Source: Ceratodon purpureus
Taxonomy: Eukaryota > Streptophyta > Bryopsida > Pseudoditrichales > Ditrichaceae
Direction of reading: 5' to 3'
DNA length: 64,000 nt
Assembly: GCA_014871385.1 (NCBI GenBank)
Contig: CM026427.1
Location: 9,058,344-9,122,343 of the forward strand
Of this stretch, positions 1-12,874 are shown piece after piece (position 1 is the stretch's first letter; the number at the start of each line of letters is the position of its first letter). Below the pieces are notes generated by a model, which saw only the letters and a program-made list of their open reading frames with translations, made no database searches and had not been told where the DNA came from. A program made the translations under genes and the position numbers.

Positions 1-654
1 ACTCCAAATGTGTCTATAATTTATTTCATTTATCTAATGTTGGATGTTTGAACGTTGCATATTTACTTCTCAATTTTCAAATAACTTAGGCACCTATACC
101 TTTCCATTGAGCTCTAAGATGAATAATGACTAGTAAATCACATTTAAGTCTTCACTAAGCATCTTTCTTTATAAATATAAATTATACATTGTTCAATATA
201 GATAATTAGCTTCCTATCTATTATACGAATGAGCATGGATGTCTCACTCGACGGTTCCACGCCGGAATCCGTCGAGGAGACACCCAATGTGCTACCACAC
301 GTCGACATGCACGCCCAGGTACCCTCATGCAGGCTGCAGTTCCCCATCTACGTTGCTGCTTTGCTGCATGCTGCCTGCGCATGCTGCCTGCGTATGCCTC
401 CTATGCGAGTGCCGCTCGGAATTGGCCTGCGCGCACACCGACCCATCTGCTCACCATCCTGCACGAAGACGAAGTCGCCGGAGGAAACCGTCTTTGGGTA
501 AGCTTGTTTTTTTGTATGCATTGGCTGAGGAGTGCAGGATGGTTGAATTGGGATTTTCGGGTTTTCAACTGGGTTTTGGTTTGGCTTGGAGGGGGACGTT
601 GGATTCTCGAGCCGGTTGTTTGTGTTTGGCTTGGAGAATCGCCGAGTTTTTCAT
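1..654. other. Upstream stretch with no supported gene
   Basis: Short open frames exist from about 229 to 650, but none resembles the N-terminus expected for the ligase fragment that starts near 655. A coding exon 5' of the fragment may be present but I cannot support one. Nothing else is recognised. Confidence 0.4.
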
Positions 655-1776
655 CTTCGTGTTAGAAGTCTTCTCGATCGGCGCCATCTACTCCGGGTCG
701 AACCCAGCTGCTCACGAGTCTGAGATTCACGAGCAAGCTTCAAACTCAAGAGCAAAGCTCGTGATCACAGACTTGAAAACGTACACGAAGGTTGAAGCGC
801 TTGGGGTGCCTGTCGTGGTGGTCGCCCCGGGGGAGGTGCCAGAGGGTTCTCATTCGCACTTGTCTCTCTTCGAAGCAGATGGGTCACAAGCGCCGGAGGT
901 CGACATTTCAGAGCACGACGTGTGCGCGCTGCCCTACTCTTCAGGCACGACGGGCGTGTGCAAGGGCGTCATGATCACCCACCGCAATGTGATCGCGAAT
1001 CTGAGCCAAACGCTGGGGGAACTCTAGCGCGCATACGCGCAAGGCCTCATTCCTGATGGTGAGGAGCACGTCGTTCTTGGCCTCATGCCTTTCTTCCACA
1101 TCTACGGCATCTGCGGCATCTGCTGTGCGTCCATGCGCTTGAAGGGCAAAGTGGTGGTCATGGCCAGGTATCACCAAACCCTAATACATTCCCATCATGC
1201 CATCACTCCAACCTTTCTACATTTCCAATCATCTGCATGTGCATTGTTTCAGATACAACTTGCAGGATTTCCTCGCCATACTGCTGAAGCACGGCGTCAC
1301 ATTCGCACCCATAGTCCCCCCGATTCTCCTCCAGCTTGTGAAAACCGACCTGAACTTCGACCCCAGCAAACTCAAACTCAAGTCAGTCCTGACAGCAGCG
1401 GCACCGCTGGGCATCGAGCTGCAAAGAGCCTTCGAGGCTAAGTTTCCAGGCGTGGAAGTCCATCAGGTACTGCACATGACCAAACCTCCAAACCCCAAAT
1501 GCCCTAACCCAGAAACCAGTAAGTTGGGGATGATCTCACATTGCCCACTAATCTCAAACTTGTTGTGGCTCATGCAGGCATATGGATTGACGGAGTACAG
1601 CTGCGTGACGATCTCCCACTGCGACCCCAGCAACGGAAGGGGACCATCCAAGCCTGGATCTGTGGGGTTCCGCCTCTCGGGACTGGAGCTCAAGTTCAGG
1701 GATCCCAGCACTGGTCTCTCCCTGCCTGCAAACACACCCGGGGAGATCTGCGTGCGAGGCGAGTCCACCATGAAAG
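655..1776 (+). pseudogene. 4-coumarate:CoA ligase-like (AMP-binding) gene remnant
   Basis: Three exon-like blocks (about 655-1167, 1253-1466, 1578-1776) join in phase across GT/AG introns and read as the middle of an ANL-superfamily acyl-CoA ligase. Visible are the P-loop motif YSSGTTGVCKGVMITHRN, the MPFFHIYG segment, the TAAAPLG segment, AYGLTEY and the GEICVRG block. Such enzymes activate hydroxycinnamates or related acids with ATP and CoA. An in-frame TAG lies at 1025-1027, right after the P-loop region. No N-terminal exon is convincing, and no exon after GEICVRG (the hinge and C-terminal lid domain) is found before the next gene. The last donor (GGTAAG at 1776) is intact. I read it as a decayed or truncated copy. 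It could instead be a peroxisomal 4CL-like paralogue, since substrate class cannot be told here. Confidence 0.8.
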
Positions 1777-3232
1777 GTAAGATCCGCCTCTCTCGTCCCA
1801 TGGATTGACAGCTTTTGCCTGCACGAATGCCTTCGATCCCGTATCCCAACATGCGCACTCCAACAAATTCCCTTCATCTTGCATCTCCATTCTTCTGCTT
1901 CTTCACAGCACAAACTTGAGCTTCGAGTAGTTCTCGTATGACTTGTCTTTCATTACACAAGCTTAGGATGGCAATTTTGTTTCTTCAATCTCCTTCATGT
2001 AGTCACAGGCGATTCTTCTCCATAGCCCAGAGCTTGAAAGTGCATGTCGTTCATGTTTACTGCTGATTGCTAACAAACTATGGCTGTTGAGAATTTGTAA
2101 GATACAGCGACTCTGCATTATACAAGTATTATATTATATAAATCTTAAAATATTACTCCAGTGTGACATCTGAAGCACCTGCCTCTTCTGGGGTTCTGAC
2201 AGTGGATTTGTTTGTGTCTTGGTGTGCATGATGTTTTTTTGTGCATGATGTTCTGGTTGCCTAACTTTGATGTGGGTTTATCAATGAAGCTTCTTGGAGG
2301 AAGCCCAGAATAAGCACAACCGTGTGGAGGGCGTAACGCTGGCAGTGGAAGCAATTCTGGAACTCTGCCTTTGCTTAGATACGAACTTCGAGTTCCTTTA
2401 CACAAGGTTTCTTATTCAGCATCCTTCCTCTGTATTGGAATGCAATGTTTTGATTTGTAGCTTGAGATAGCTTCAATATGCAGAGATATGAATGCATTAT
2501 TATATGATGCTTTGCTATAGCCAGAGATTGATTTAATTTAGTATCATCTGAAAAGGGGTGATGATACATTATTCTATTGTAAACTTAAAGCAAGTGAAAT
2601 ATAAATATAAAACTTGGATTAATCCAAGTAAATTGAGTGTACAATTTGTTGATATGTGTGACTATTGGCTTTTGCTTTGAGAAGCAATCCTTCTTTGAGC
2701 TAGATTCGCCAAGCATATAGCAGGAGTAATTTCCTTTTTGAAAGCACTGTTGTGATGTAATATGTTGTTTGAATGACACAAATGAAGCCATATGAGGTGG
2801 CACACTTGAGCAAGGTTATTTTGTCATTGATGGAGAGATTGTGCAAACAAATGAATTTGACAAATTGAGGCTTGAAATTGGCCAACTTGGAAACTCTTAT
2901 ATTTGTGAACATAAGAGTCGTTTTCTTGAACTGAACATTTTCATAATTGAACATTTTTATTATCAATGTGGTCAACGGCACGGGTCCCACTATCTACTAC
3001 AATGCATGCTGCTGAATGTTATGGCCTTAAACAATCCAAGCTCAACGTGCTCAACGGCACGGGTCCCACTAGTTTCTATACATTGTTAGAAGATACAAGT
3101 ACTCATTGTTGCATATTATGCTTTAAAAAACCTGTATCTTATAAAAGATAGTTACACACATCATTAAATATAGGATCCAAAACTAATGCTTTCAAAAATA
3201 TGGCACACATGTTTGGCAGACGTATGCAGTGG
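1777..3232. other. Non-coding AT-rich stretch
   Basis: No exon of the missing ligase C-terminus and no other gene is recognised. A phrase CAACGGCACGGGTCCCACTA occurs twice (about 2973 and 3050), suggesting a small local duplication. Confidence 0.5.
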
Positions 3233-3241
3233 GTCAAAGTG

Positions 3242-3496
3242 GGATCCACGTATTTTAGTGCTACGAGCGTTTTTAGGAGCCAATCCCATTGGTTGGCTTT
3301 TTTCTTCCAAAACCCTGCAATTTTCAATTTGGATCCCTGAGGCCATTTTTGGTAATTTTGAATTCAAAAATGGGGCATGCGGCCCCAAATTACTATAGGT
3401 GGACACCCTTAGGAATTTTAAAATAAAAACCAAAACCAAGGGCTCATCAACCCTGCCCCTCCGAAAAACGCTCGTAGCACTACAAAACAGTGATCC
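3242..3496. mobile_element. Mutator-type MITE, copy 1 (255 bp)
   Basis: A 255-bp element with long terminal inverted repeats starting GGATC. The inner part of the repeat, AGTGCTACGAGCGTTTTT (from 3257; inverted ending 3481), is perfect. It is flanked by the perfect 9-bp direct duplication GTCAAAGTG (3233-3241 and 3497-3505), the size typical of Mutator-like elements. There is no coding capacity. A diverged, inverted relative lies at 60347-60602. Confidence 0.85.
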
Positions 3497-3505
3497 GTCA
3501 AAGTG

Positions 3506-4432
3506 CATATGGAACAATTATGACAGTCCAATTCATGACAGATGTTCGACATGATGAAATCACTGCTTCCGGACTTACGCAGTATTTGGTTCTGAAGTCG
3601 GACTGGGATTATCAAGAAGGCTATGTTTTGTGCAAATTTTGTGTGAGTTCAGTGTCCATATGTCGTTCTCAAGTTTACACCTGTCGTCATTGAAACACTT
3701 ACAATTGTGGTTTGTTGACTGCTGACTTAAGGCAACCAAGTCACCTGCATTTTCCGGGTTGCAACAGATATCATGAAGGAGCCACGAACGGGAGTTGCTT
3801 ACGTACAAGACTTAGATCAACTTTGGTACTTGAAATTTTCTGCTGTCCGCTGAAATTACTACAGATACATAGGCAGAGCAAAGCCATGCTGCCGTAATGG
3901 GCATATCTGTCAAGCTTTCACCTGTTCTCTGGTGTCTCCATCTAATGAAAAGTTCCTAGGCTACGCCATGAAGTATGCTCTACCACATGAGAAAGGTAAA
4001 CTCTAAAGTCCAGTTCAACCTGGATGCGAAGAATCAAGTCATGTTCAAACTGATAAAATCACATGGCCTGGCATTCAACAAAAACCCTCCAAACAAGCTA
4101 CAGAATAACAGAGTATCCCCAAATGATAGAAATCAGAAGCTCTGAAGTACATGAAATCATGGCCAACAGCCAACTGAATACAAAAAACCGAACCATGACG
4201 AACATTGAGAACCAGATATCTAAACATAAAACACATAATTAACAACCAGAGTGCCGCATTAAACTCATGACCAATGTGCTCAACCTGAATAAAGAGGTTA
4301 CTCTTAAAAGCCGGACAAATTCTGGGCATACAACATCACCAGGACAGTTGAGTCCTTGCCAGTGCCTGACGATTCCGGAGGGAAAATGCAAGAACGGCAA
4401 AAAAGAACCATTCCAACAATACCATCTCTTCT
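3506..4432. other. Intergenic, including probable RPSA 3' UTR
   Basis: No gene seen. The part next to 4433 should be the 3' untranslated region of the minus-strand ribosomal protein gene. Confidence 0.5.
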
Positions 4433-5871
4433 CTACTGAGCGGCGGGTTCCCATTGTGCAGCAGGAGGCGCAGTGCCTTCCCACCCGGCGGGCGCAGCAG
4501 CAGCAGCCGCAGTGTCCCAACCTGCCGGGACAGCTGGAGCAGCTCCCACATCCCAACCAGCAGCTGGAGCAGCAGCTGGAACACCAGCTGCCGCAGCGGC
4601 TTCGGGCTGCTCCCATTGACCAGCCTCGGCAGCCTCAGGACCCCACTGTTCCCCACCCAATCCGAGCGCAGGAGCGGCGTACTCCACAGCGGCAAACTCA
4701 GGAGCAGCTCCTTCCTCTTCGTCGCGTTCCTTGCTTTCCTCAGGCTCCCTGTAGAAGAACAGATCCACCTGCAGAACACACCCCCATCAAACAAAGCAAA
4801 ATCAGAGTCCCTTCCACAATTGAAAACCGCGACTAAAATTCAATTATCAGAACCAATTAGCCGTGTTCCATGCCATCCAACTCACATTCAACACCAATTG
4901 AATCTCAATGATCAAATTTCACATTCAGTCGCCAATTCTTACCATCACGTCCCATGGCTGGGCAGCGCTGATCGTCCCTCGCATCTGCAAAACCATGCGA
5001 GCCAGAAGCCAGAACAGGGCGCCAATGCTGTGCTTGCCCTTGTTGTTCGCAGGGATAGCAATATCCACATACCGCATTGGAGAGTCCGTGTCACAGAAAG
5101 CAATCACGGGAATGTTTCCCAAAGCAGCCTCCATGATAGGCTGTGCAATCAAAACAGCATGCTCAGCCAAATACAGCCAAACAACCTCATTCGTACAATC
5201 GGCACTTTTCGGCGAAACGATACAACTCTCATATAAAGTTAATAAATCCCACCCTCAATAGTGACAAACGCTCAAAGCACATGCTTGAGTGCACCTCACC
5301 CAACTAAAACAACCCTAAAATACGCCCCCAGCACCCCAATTCGGGCCAGACAATGCCACCCACCAAAAAAAATTAAAATCATCTCACCTGGTGATCAGTT
5401 CGGGGGTCAGTCAAGATCAAAAGCCGGGGCTCGCAGAAGGTGTTCTGCAACTGATTCGTGAAAGTACCGGGAGTGTGCCTTCCAGCAATAGCCTGGCACC
5501 CCGTGTACTGCGCGAATTTCAGCACCGCACGCTGACCGTAAGGCCTCGCGGACTGCACAATAATGTCCTGGGGGTTCTCGATGGCAGCAATCACCCTCGC
5601 GGCCAGCTCGAGCTTCTCGTAGGTCTTGCCCACGTTGATGATGAAAATGCCTGCCAAGCAGACCAGCATACAACCATGAAAAAAAAAACCCCACAAATCA
5701 CCAATTCACAGCCAAAAACGAAACAAACCCCAACCCCGACACAAACCCTAAAACAGAATTGGTACCGTCGTTGCGGCGCTTCCAGACATAACGCTCCATC
5801 TGGAAGTCACAGTTCTTGGTGCCGAGGTGCACATCGGCAGCCAGCATCATCTGCACATCGCTCTCCTTCAT
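4433..5871 (-). CDS. RPSA: 40S ribosomal protein SA (uS2), four exons
   Basis: Structural protein of the small cytosolic ribosomal subunit (uS2/p40), needed for 18S rRNA maturation. Coding exons on the minus strand are 5871-5766, 5650-5388, 5140-4943 and 4768-4433. All junctions are GT/AG and in phase, giving about 300 residues. Plant-type signatures run in order: [75 protein letters not shown], the [12 protein letters not shown] segment and [10 protein letters not shown]. The C-terminal tail is rich in Ala/Pro/Trp (repeated AAPAGW-like units), as in other eukaryotic RPSA tails. The start ATG (5871-5869) is the only one in frame before an upstream stop near 5979. It gives a shorter N-terminus than many plant homologues, so an extra 5' exon is possible. 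No damage is seen. Confidence 0.95.
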
Positions 5872-5974
5872 GGTGACGTGCGGCAGGGGTCGCGGAGAGA
5901 CTCCAGAGGCGCTGCGAACCGCTCCAGGTGGTGCTGCAGCTGCGAAAGAGCCTTCGCTTGCGCCCTGCTCCGCC

Positions 5975-6020
5975 CTCTACACCCCCCCCTCCCCCTCCCC
6001 CTCCCCCTCCCCTCCCCCGA
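5975..6020. repeat. C-rich (CCCCCT)n tract upstream of RPSA
   Basis: A polypyrimidine run of CCCCCT units on the plus strand, about 105-150 bp upstream of the RPSA start. On the coding strand it is a polypurine tract in the promoter or 5' UTR. Pyrimidine/purine tracts near transcription starts are common in ribosomal protein genes, but a role here is inference. Confidence 0.6.
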
Positions 6021-6070
6021 CGAACACGACGACGAAACCCTAGCCTTCTCCGTCCGTCGACGATAGCTTG

Positions 6071-9000
6071 GTTTTACCGTCTCCGGGTACACTACGTTAC
6101 TGTACCGTGGTGGAGTGTCATGCTTGCAGTGCCGGGCACTGCTCTTCTCTGTAGCTTGGAAGTGAATCAGAGTGTTTTACACTCGGGCTTACATTTCCAT
6201 GGTTATTGTGAATCCACCCTTAGGCGCTCCATGGGGATAGTAGTTACAGAGGGTGAGCCCGGGCTCACGCCATGGGAGATACCCGGACAGAAAGGGCAAG
6301 GCCGAAGCTCGGCTCGTCGAAAAGGGCATCTCCTATGGTGTGAGCTATGATGGGTCGGGGCTCGGCTTACGTAATCCCCGTGCTCGGGATAATAATTGTT
6401 TTATTTACTAATATTGAAAGTGAAGTTGAGCTAGTGGAGGTGTTTGATTGAGATGTCAATAGTAGCCTCAGTGCGCAGTGAAGAGGCGTAGGCTAGAGAG
6501 AGCTAAGTTCTATATATTTGTTGCCGAGAGTGTTGTCGAATTCACTGATTATAAACACGATAACCATTCAAAGGGGGTTACGGTGCTATGTATATGACAA
6601 TTTCCAACATCTACAACAAGGTCTAAATTGGGATTTGAAAAGGGGACTAGAATCATATTGATATGAATTTTGATGTTGTTTTTTACCGTAAATCCATCAA
6701 ATGTGTATGTTGATTCCAGATACAACTAAAGTATATTATATTCTACTTGCATGTATTGGAGCTGATGGAAATGATTATAATGTTTTAACCTCCATGGGAT
6801 TTTGGAACATAATATGAGCAAATATTATAGACCATAAACATGGTACAAATAATAATTAAATTCATAAAAAAATAAGACACTATCCAAAAATTAAATGTTT
6901 TTTTTTCTTTTTCAAAAAGGTTTGTGGTTGCGTAAAGATTTTATTGTCCACATAAAAGTAATAGCATATTTTTCTACATGATAGATTTGTCCTTTTTCAA
7001 AGATTAAAAGGATATAAAAAGAATAAGATTATTAGACATTATACATGTACAAAAATATTTTCTACACACACTCCATTCTATCTAAAATCACAAAGTTTTA
7101 ATAAATACATTATTCATATGTATCGAGAGTATAAAAGCAATATGATTGTAAACCTCAAATATTCAATTTTTTAAAACTAAATATATTATAATTATTTTAG
7201 TACAAACTAAGGAATATTGAATCAATTAGTTTGTATGTTGTTGTTTTTTATATATGTTTAAAATTTAAATATAATTTATTTATTTAAAATTTAAAATTTA
7301 AAAGTTCTATGTGAAAAAATGTGAAAAAACTATACTCCAAAAAAATGATTTAAGTTTTATTATTATTTGATTTCAAGTGCACATATACAATCAAATTAAA
7401 TGTAACAAATAAGGTAAATGTCTTGATAAAAAGAAGTATTAAGTTCATAATTTTATAAAATATTTAGATATCTAATCTATAAATCATTTTTGAATCAAAA
7501 TTGAACTTTCAAATTGACATAATTTTTAGGTTGACATTTGTAACAAGATAATATAGATATCATGAAGTTGTATCATTTTTGAATTTAAAATTACAAACTT
7601 AAGAACAAATTCAATAATGAAATTTTGTTTCAACTTCCAGTTTGTTATTGTATTGAATAATTCGTTATGGTTCATATTAAGTCTCTAGTTCTTATTGAAT
7701 TTAGTTGTGATTTACATGGAGATTCTTTTATTTCACTTGTCACGAAGTTTAGTTGTAATATATGTAAGGATTTTATGAATTCACTAGTTATTATGACCTA
7801 TTCTTAATTGATAAGTATGTAATTAACAATGTGATATTATATTATCTACCGTTAAATTATCACAAGCTAATTATGCCAAAATATTCTAGATTATATAATA
7901 ATTTAATGCATAAATAATTCACTTTGTCACACTTTGGCATCATTTAATTGTTATTGAATAAATACATCATTTGAATTTTTTTTGTCATGACAAACAATTT
8001 TTAATAGTCTTATAATATAAATAATTCAAGATCTTATACAAAAAAATTACTCATGAGATGATTTATGTTTTTGACTAAATTTGATAAAAATAAATAAATT
8101 CTACAAGTCGTTATTTTTATATTAAAAGTAAACAAAAAATATTTAAAATTTGAATGAATATGATATTGGTCCATTACGTTGACTATTTTAGATAAATTTA
8201 TTTAAGAATAATTAATTAAATTTTGCTTAATATATGTTTAAAATAAATGAAAATTGTAGGATTTTTAAAGAATATGATCTACTTTTTTAATTTCTAAAAT
8301 CTAACATACAAATTCTTATTTGAATTTTTTATATTGATCTTTTAAGATTGTAGTTGGTAAAAATATTTGTTGTTATACTCATGGCAACTTCAAAGTAAGT
8401 TTCTAATTTGTTAAACAATTATAATTTTGAAAAAAATATAAGTTCTCCACATGAAGCTACGACTGGGTAACTTACTGCGGATCATGAATCCACAGAACTT
8501 TCGACAACATCCTCAATTTACCACTCAGAGAACTCACATTGAATTGTTGTTGCAGAATGTCACGTACAACCACCATCGTCATATCACCTTATCGGGTTCC
8601 ATTTCTTGACCTGGAGATTGGCTTTGATCAAAGAAAGTAATGGGGGACACTTGCTGTATCGGGAACCCCCGCTTCTCCACCCGACAGAGGAGAGGGGGGC
8701 CCGTCATCAGCAGCTGCCGGGAGGCTTCCTCCTCCCCTTTAGACGGGATGTGGGTGGGGCCTCTCCACCCTTTTCCTTCAAGGGAGGGCCCAGCCACCAT
8801 CCCTCACCCATCCCTCTCTCTCCAGCCCCCTCCATCCAACCATCTCCGCCCCTCCCTTTTAAACCCATATCATTTTTTATTTTTTTAAAAATTTACTTGG
8901 GAAAAAATAAAGGCTATAAAACCCAAAATTTAATGTGATCAATCCTAGCAACCCCGTGATCGTTGTTTTAATCTTTTTTATGGGCATGTAAAAGATACAA

Positions 9001-10239
9001 AATTTGGAAATGCTTCCAATTTGGATGTAAAAAATATATATTTACTTAAAAAATCTCTAATGGAAAGGAAACCGAATCCATCCATCCATTTGTGAGTCAT
9101 GACTTAACTCCATATATAATGATATTTATTTATTTATCATTTTAAAATGATAAATCATTTTTTATTATTTGAAAAGTTGTTTTATCGTATAAACGTAAAA
9201 ATTTGCCATATCTGCAAATTTTTATTAGGTATGCTGCCGCAAACCTCTAGGTCTCTCCTCAAGGTAGAGATCTTCGAGGCAAACCTCCAGGTCTTTCTTC
9301 TCTCGACGTACATCTTTCTATAACTTCTTCTTAAACTCTTTGCTCTACATATGGAGGCATTTTTATTTGTAATGTTCGGTAATGCACTAAGTGAACTTCT
9401 TTGCATTTCAAGGGAACATCGACTCCAATAACCTTGTGGGAACCTCGGAACGCCTCGCTGGCTTCAACGTCCAGACACGTTTCCTAGTTAAACAGATCCT
9501 AGACTTTCTGTCTGAAGTTAAAATCTCCTCCTCCACCTCAACAGTGATTGCATACACAACATCTTCGCTAGAAGCGATAGTGATCGAAGCAGAATCTGTC
9601 TAGCCCATGCTAAAATTGAAATTGAGCTGCGGATGAGCACATCGCCGGAAATTCACCTGTGAAACAAGGGCGCTAGCACGCGAGTGGAATTCCAGGGGCC
9701 AATTCTGCACGGTTGCTGGGACGGTGCGGACACATTCTCCGACTAGTGGTAGTATCGGACGACTGGAATTGTCATCGCTAGGAATTGTATTCTTTGAAAT
9801 TTTTCAATCATTTTAAATGTATCTTTTAATACAATATCTATTTTATATGTTTATAAATATCTGCTCCGGATGCAATTATGAATAGTCTTCAAACAAAATG
9901 AGAAATCTTTAAATATCAAATTAAATAATGTTCTATAAAATATATAATTTGAATGTAAAACAAATATTTTCAATGCAAAAAACCTTTATACAACATGAAA
10001 ATTTTATATTATTGTGTGTATCTTTATAAAATGTAAATTCAACATATATTCAAATTTTTAATTAAATATATATTTTAAATCTATAATTTTTAAATTTTTT
10101 AAATTTTTAAATTTTTAAATTTATATTCTATAATTTATATTTTTATTATAATGTGTATTACATGAAAGTTGTAAGTATTTTTCCATTGCAAAAATACTTC
10201 AATAAAGATTATGTATCAATGCCAAAGGTGCTAATGAAA
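6071..10239. other. Long gene-poor, AT-rich stretch
   Basis: About 4 kb with no supported gene. 6600-8450 is very AT-rich with no frame above about 60 codons. 8570-8940 holds a GC-richer patch with overlapping short frames on both strands that I do not recognise. A perfect 16-bp palindrome GTGAGCCCGGGCTCAC lies at 6253-6268. Probably decayed transposon or spacer DNA. Confidence 0.5.
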
Positions 10240-10805
10240 TCTAGTGGTTGATAAATTCCTGCAGAGTTTTTGGTACATCACATTCATGCTTTTACTATTC
10301 ATGTAATCATTTTGGTATAATGTACTAAAAAGTGTTTTATTTGCATATAGTTCTGAATTAATCCGTGATAAAGCTAATCTTCAATTTAGATTTCCATGTG
10401 ATGGACCCTAAAGAGGTGCTATATGTCAAGTATCTGTTTTGGATCATATTTTCTTCGGTATATTTTTAATATATAATGTTATTTTAGCCATTATTTTTCA
10501 TTTTAGATAGAAAATGCAATTTAATGTTTGAAGTAGTGTTAGCGATGAAGGAATTGTGACTCATATTACAGGAGGGAATTTTGCACAAAGTTCAATTACA
10601 ATTAATGGGTGGTTTTTTGATTTTTTATTAGCACAAGCATTTCAAATAATTCAATCTTATGTTTCTTCATTATCTGCATATGGTCTTTTATTTTTAGGTG
10701 CTCATTTTGTTTGGGCTTTTAGTTTAATGTTTCCATTTAGTGGTCGCAAGTGTTGGCAAAATCTTATAGAATTTATCATTTGGACTCACAATAAATTAAA
10801 AAGTG
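10240..10805 (+). pseudogene. psaA: Nuclear copy of plastid psaA (C-terminal part)
   Basis: Conceptual reading gives blocks of the photosystem I P700 apoprotein A1 C-terminal region in the right order: EFLVHHIHAFTIHV, then [20 protein letters not shown], then [18 protein letters not shown], then [25 protein letters not shown] and HNKLK. Several in-frame stops (one near 10400 replacing a Gly, one at a Trp position near 10530) and changed Trp codons show it is not functional. Homology ends abruptly at about 10805, before the last transmembrane helix, where a GA-rich repeat begins. Best explained as plastid DNA transferred to the nucleus and then decayed. Confidence 0.88.
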
Positions 10806-10845
10806 CCATAGACACACACACATACATACATACAGACGCTTTGGA

Positions 10846-11005
10846 GGAGAGCGCATATAGAGACGAGACGGAGGGAGATGAGAGGGAAGGATGATATAGA
10901 GACGAGAGGGAAGGATGATATAGAGACGAGAGGGAGGGAGGATATGGGAACGAGAGGGAGGGAAGGAGGATATAAAGACGAGAGGGAGAGATGGAGGATA
11001 TAAAA
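10846..11005. repeat. GA-rich minisatellite
   Basis: Repeats of a unit like GGATGATATAGAGACGAGAG with variations (GGGA insertions) directly after the psaA fragment. The same GATATAGAGACGAGAGGGA wording recurs in the tract ahead of ATG13 at about 12570-12750. Confidence 0.75.
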
Positions 11006-12555
11006 AGCAGTAGTGATTTTTCACAAGGTCTTGAACATGTTCATGAAAAAAAGAATTTAATGGACATGTTCTTAGAAAATGAACCGATTTTTGAACAAGT
11101 CAAATTCATTTTGGATGGGTTCTAAATATATATATTTTTTGATAAATTTTTTTCCAAAAAACAAATAGTACAAATATCAATTATGTTATGTCATACATTA
11201 TATGTGCATACAAACGTAATGAAATCAAACCACTTGTACCTATTCAAAATACCCTAGGCTACTAGTAGCCTCAATTTTTGCCTCAATTTTCTAGAAAGTC
11301 TTGACTTTGTTTGCCCAAAAAAATAAAATAAAACTGTAGTATTGTTCAAAATTAGATGAATTCAAACTGTGTGTGGCAAAATCCACAATGCAAAATCCAC
11401 TTTATTTTCCACAATATCTCTTTCACAAATAACATAACTCACAAATTTTTTTGACTTATATACAAAAAATCACTTACACACAACAATATGTATTCTTAAG
11501 GTTACTATTGCATGTGATTACGGTAAAGTTAAAGGTGGAAGTAGCCGCCATCCCTCATGAAAATAACCCTAAATTCAAAATTGCCCGACTTTGAAATAGT
11601 TTTTCTTGAACTAGCTAATTATTTTTTGCACTCTAATTAATTATTAGACAAAATGGCGCCTAAGCTGCTGGTAGCCTATTGTATCAATTTTCAAGTGCTT
11701 GATTTACTTGCACACATTGATTCATCAACTTCAAAATTTAATTTTTTTTTAAGACAATGTCAAAAATTATAATTGAAAGTAAATTTAGCAATTGAATAAA
11801 AATTAGTTTATACAAACATGTTCAATTTGTTTCTTTAATTGCTACTTACCTTTAACCCTTTAAGGCTTGAGGCGCCTTTTCTTGTAATTAGTGTGAAATA
11901 GAGGTCCTTGTAATTACCGCAAAACTCTACGCAAATGCTTGTTGTATCAAAGATCTGAACCTGATGAAGGAATCTACACTAAAAAAATATATTTTGGATC
12001 CAATTTGTAAGTTTTAAACATAGGTACAGTATGCTCTTTTCTACTGTCTCTGACAAAATCTCCACACTCAGATCGATACATAGGATGCATCTTACACCCG
12101 TCTGATTCGCTCAAAGGCTTGCCAGATGCAGAATTTTCGTGCCCCCACTTGCTTTGAATTACTCTTTACAAGAACAAACACACATTTTCTTCAATTTAAG
12201 AAATTCACTTTTAATTGATAAAAAATGGCTCATCCAATCGTAAAGGGTTAAACAAGTGGATGAATTATCTTATCCTTCATGTATCATGGCTATGCAGCTA
12301 GACCGGGCAAGTATGCCTATGTTTAATTATTTTTTCTTAAAAAATATTACAAACATTGTTAAAAGTTCATTTATACCTATTGCAAGACGGGTATTTTCAA
12401 TTTCCAACCAGTTTTGGGATTGGTTGTTTTATTTTTTACTTTTCCATGAACGGGGTGGTTTTGAAATTACCGGTTTTGGGACGGGTTGCCATTTTTTTTG
12501 CCTTTCAATTCAAGGTTTGGAGACATGGACAGGCTAAAACTTTGTGAAAAATCAG
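11006..12555. other. Intergenic, no gene seen
   Basis: AT-rich sequence with only short open frames. No recognisable coding or transposon structure. Confidence 0.5.
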
Positions 12556-12559
12556 CCTT

Positions 12560-12874
12560 CAAAAGGAAGGATATAGAGAGGAGAGGAAAGGAGAGGGAGG
12601 GAGGATATAGAAGACAGAGGGAGGGAAGGAGGGATATAGAGACAGAGGGAGGGAGGGAGGGATATCGAGAGGAGGGAGGATACAGAGACAGATAGAGACA
12701 GAGGGAGGGAGAGAGGGATAGAGACGAGAGGGAGAGAGAGAGAGAGAGGGAGGGTAAGTTGGAGTTAGGGTGGATTGGCAATGGTGGAGAGGAGGAGGAG
12801 GAAGGGGGAGTGAGGGGAGGGGAGGGGAGGGGAGGGGAGGGTTGGGGGTTGGGGGGAGGGGGAGGGAGGGAGCG
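12560..12874. repeat. Polypurine (GGGA)n tract over the ATG13 promoter / 5' UTR
   Basis: About 300 bp of almost pure purine on the plus strand: GAGGGAGGGA units mixed with GATATAGAGACGAGAG, passing into GGGGAGGGGA just before the ATG13 start codon. It probably forms part of the 5' UTR or promoter. Open frames on its minus strand (Pro/Ser-rich) are low-complexity artefacts. Confidence 0.75.

Noticed and set aside
4454..5236. Plus-strand frames over the RPSA locus
   Set aside because: Antisense of RPSA exons and introns; the minus strand gives a full RPSA with correct splice sites.
6600..8450. Very AT-rich block as a centromeric satellite or replication origin
   Set aside because: No tandem unit or motif found by eye; ordinary AT-rich spacer is enough to explain it.
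8579..8938. Overlapping short frames in a GC-richer patch
   Set aside because: No start context, domain or splice structure; different frames on both strands are equally open.
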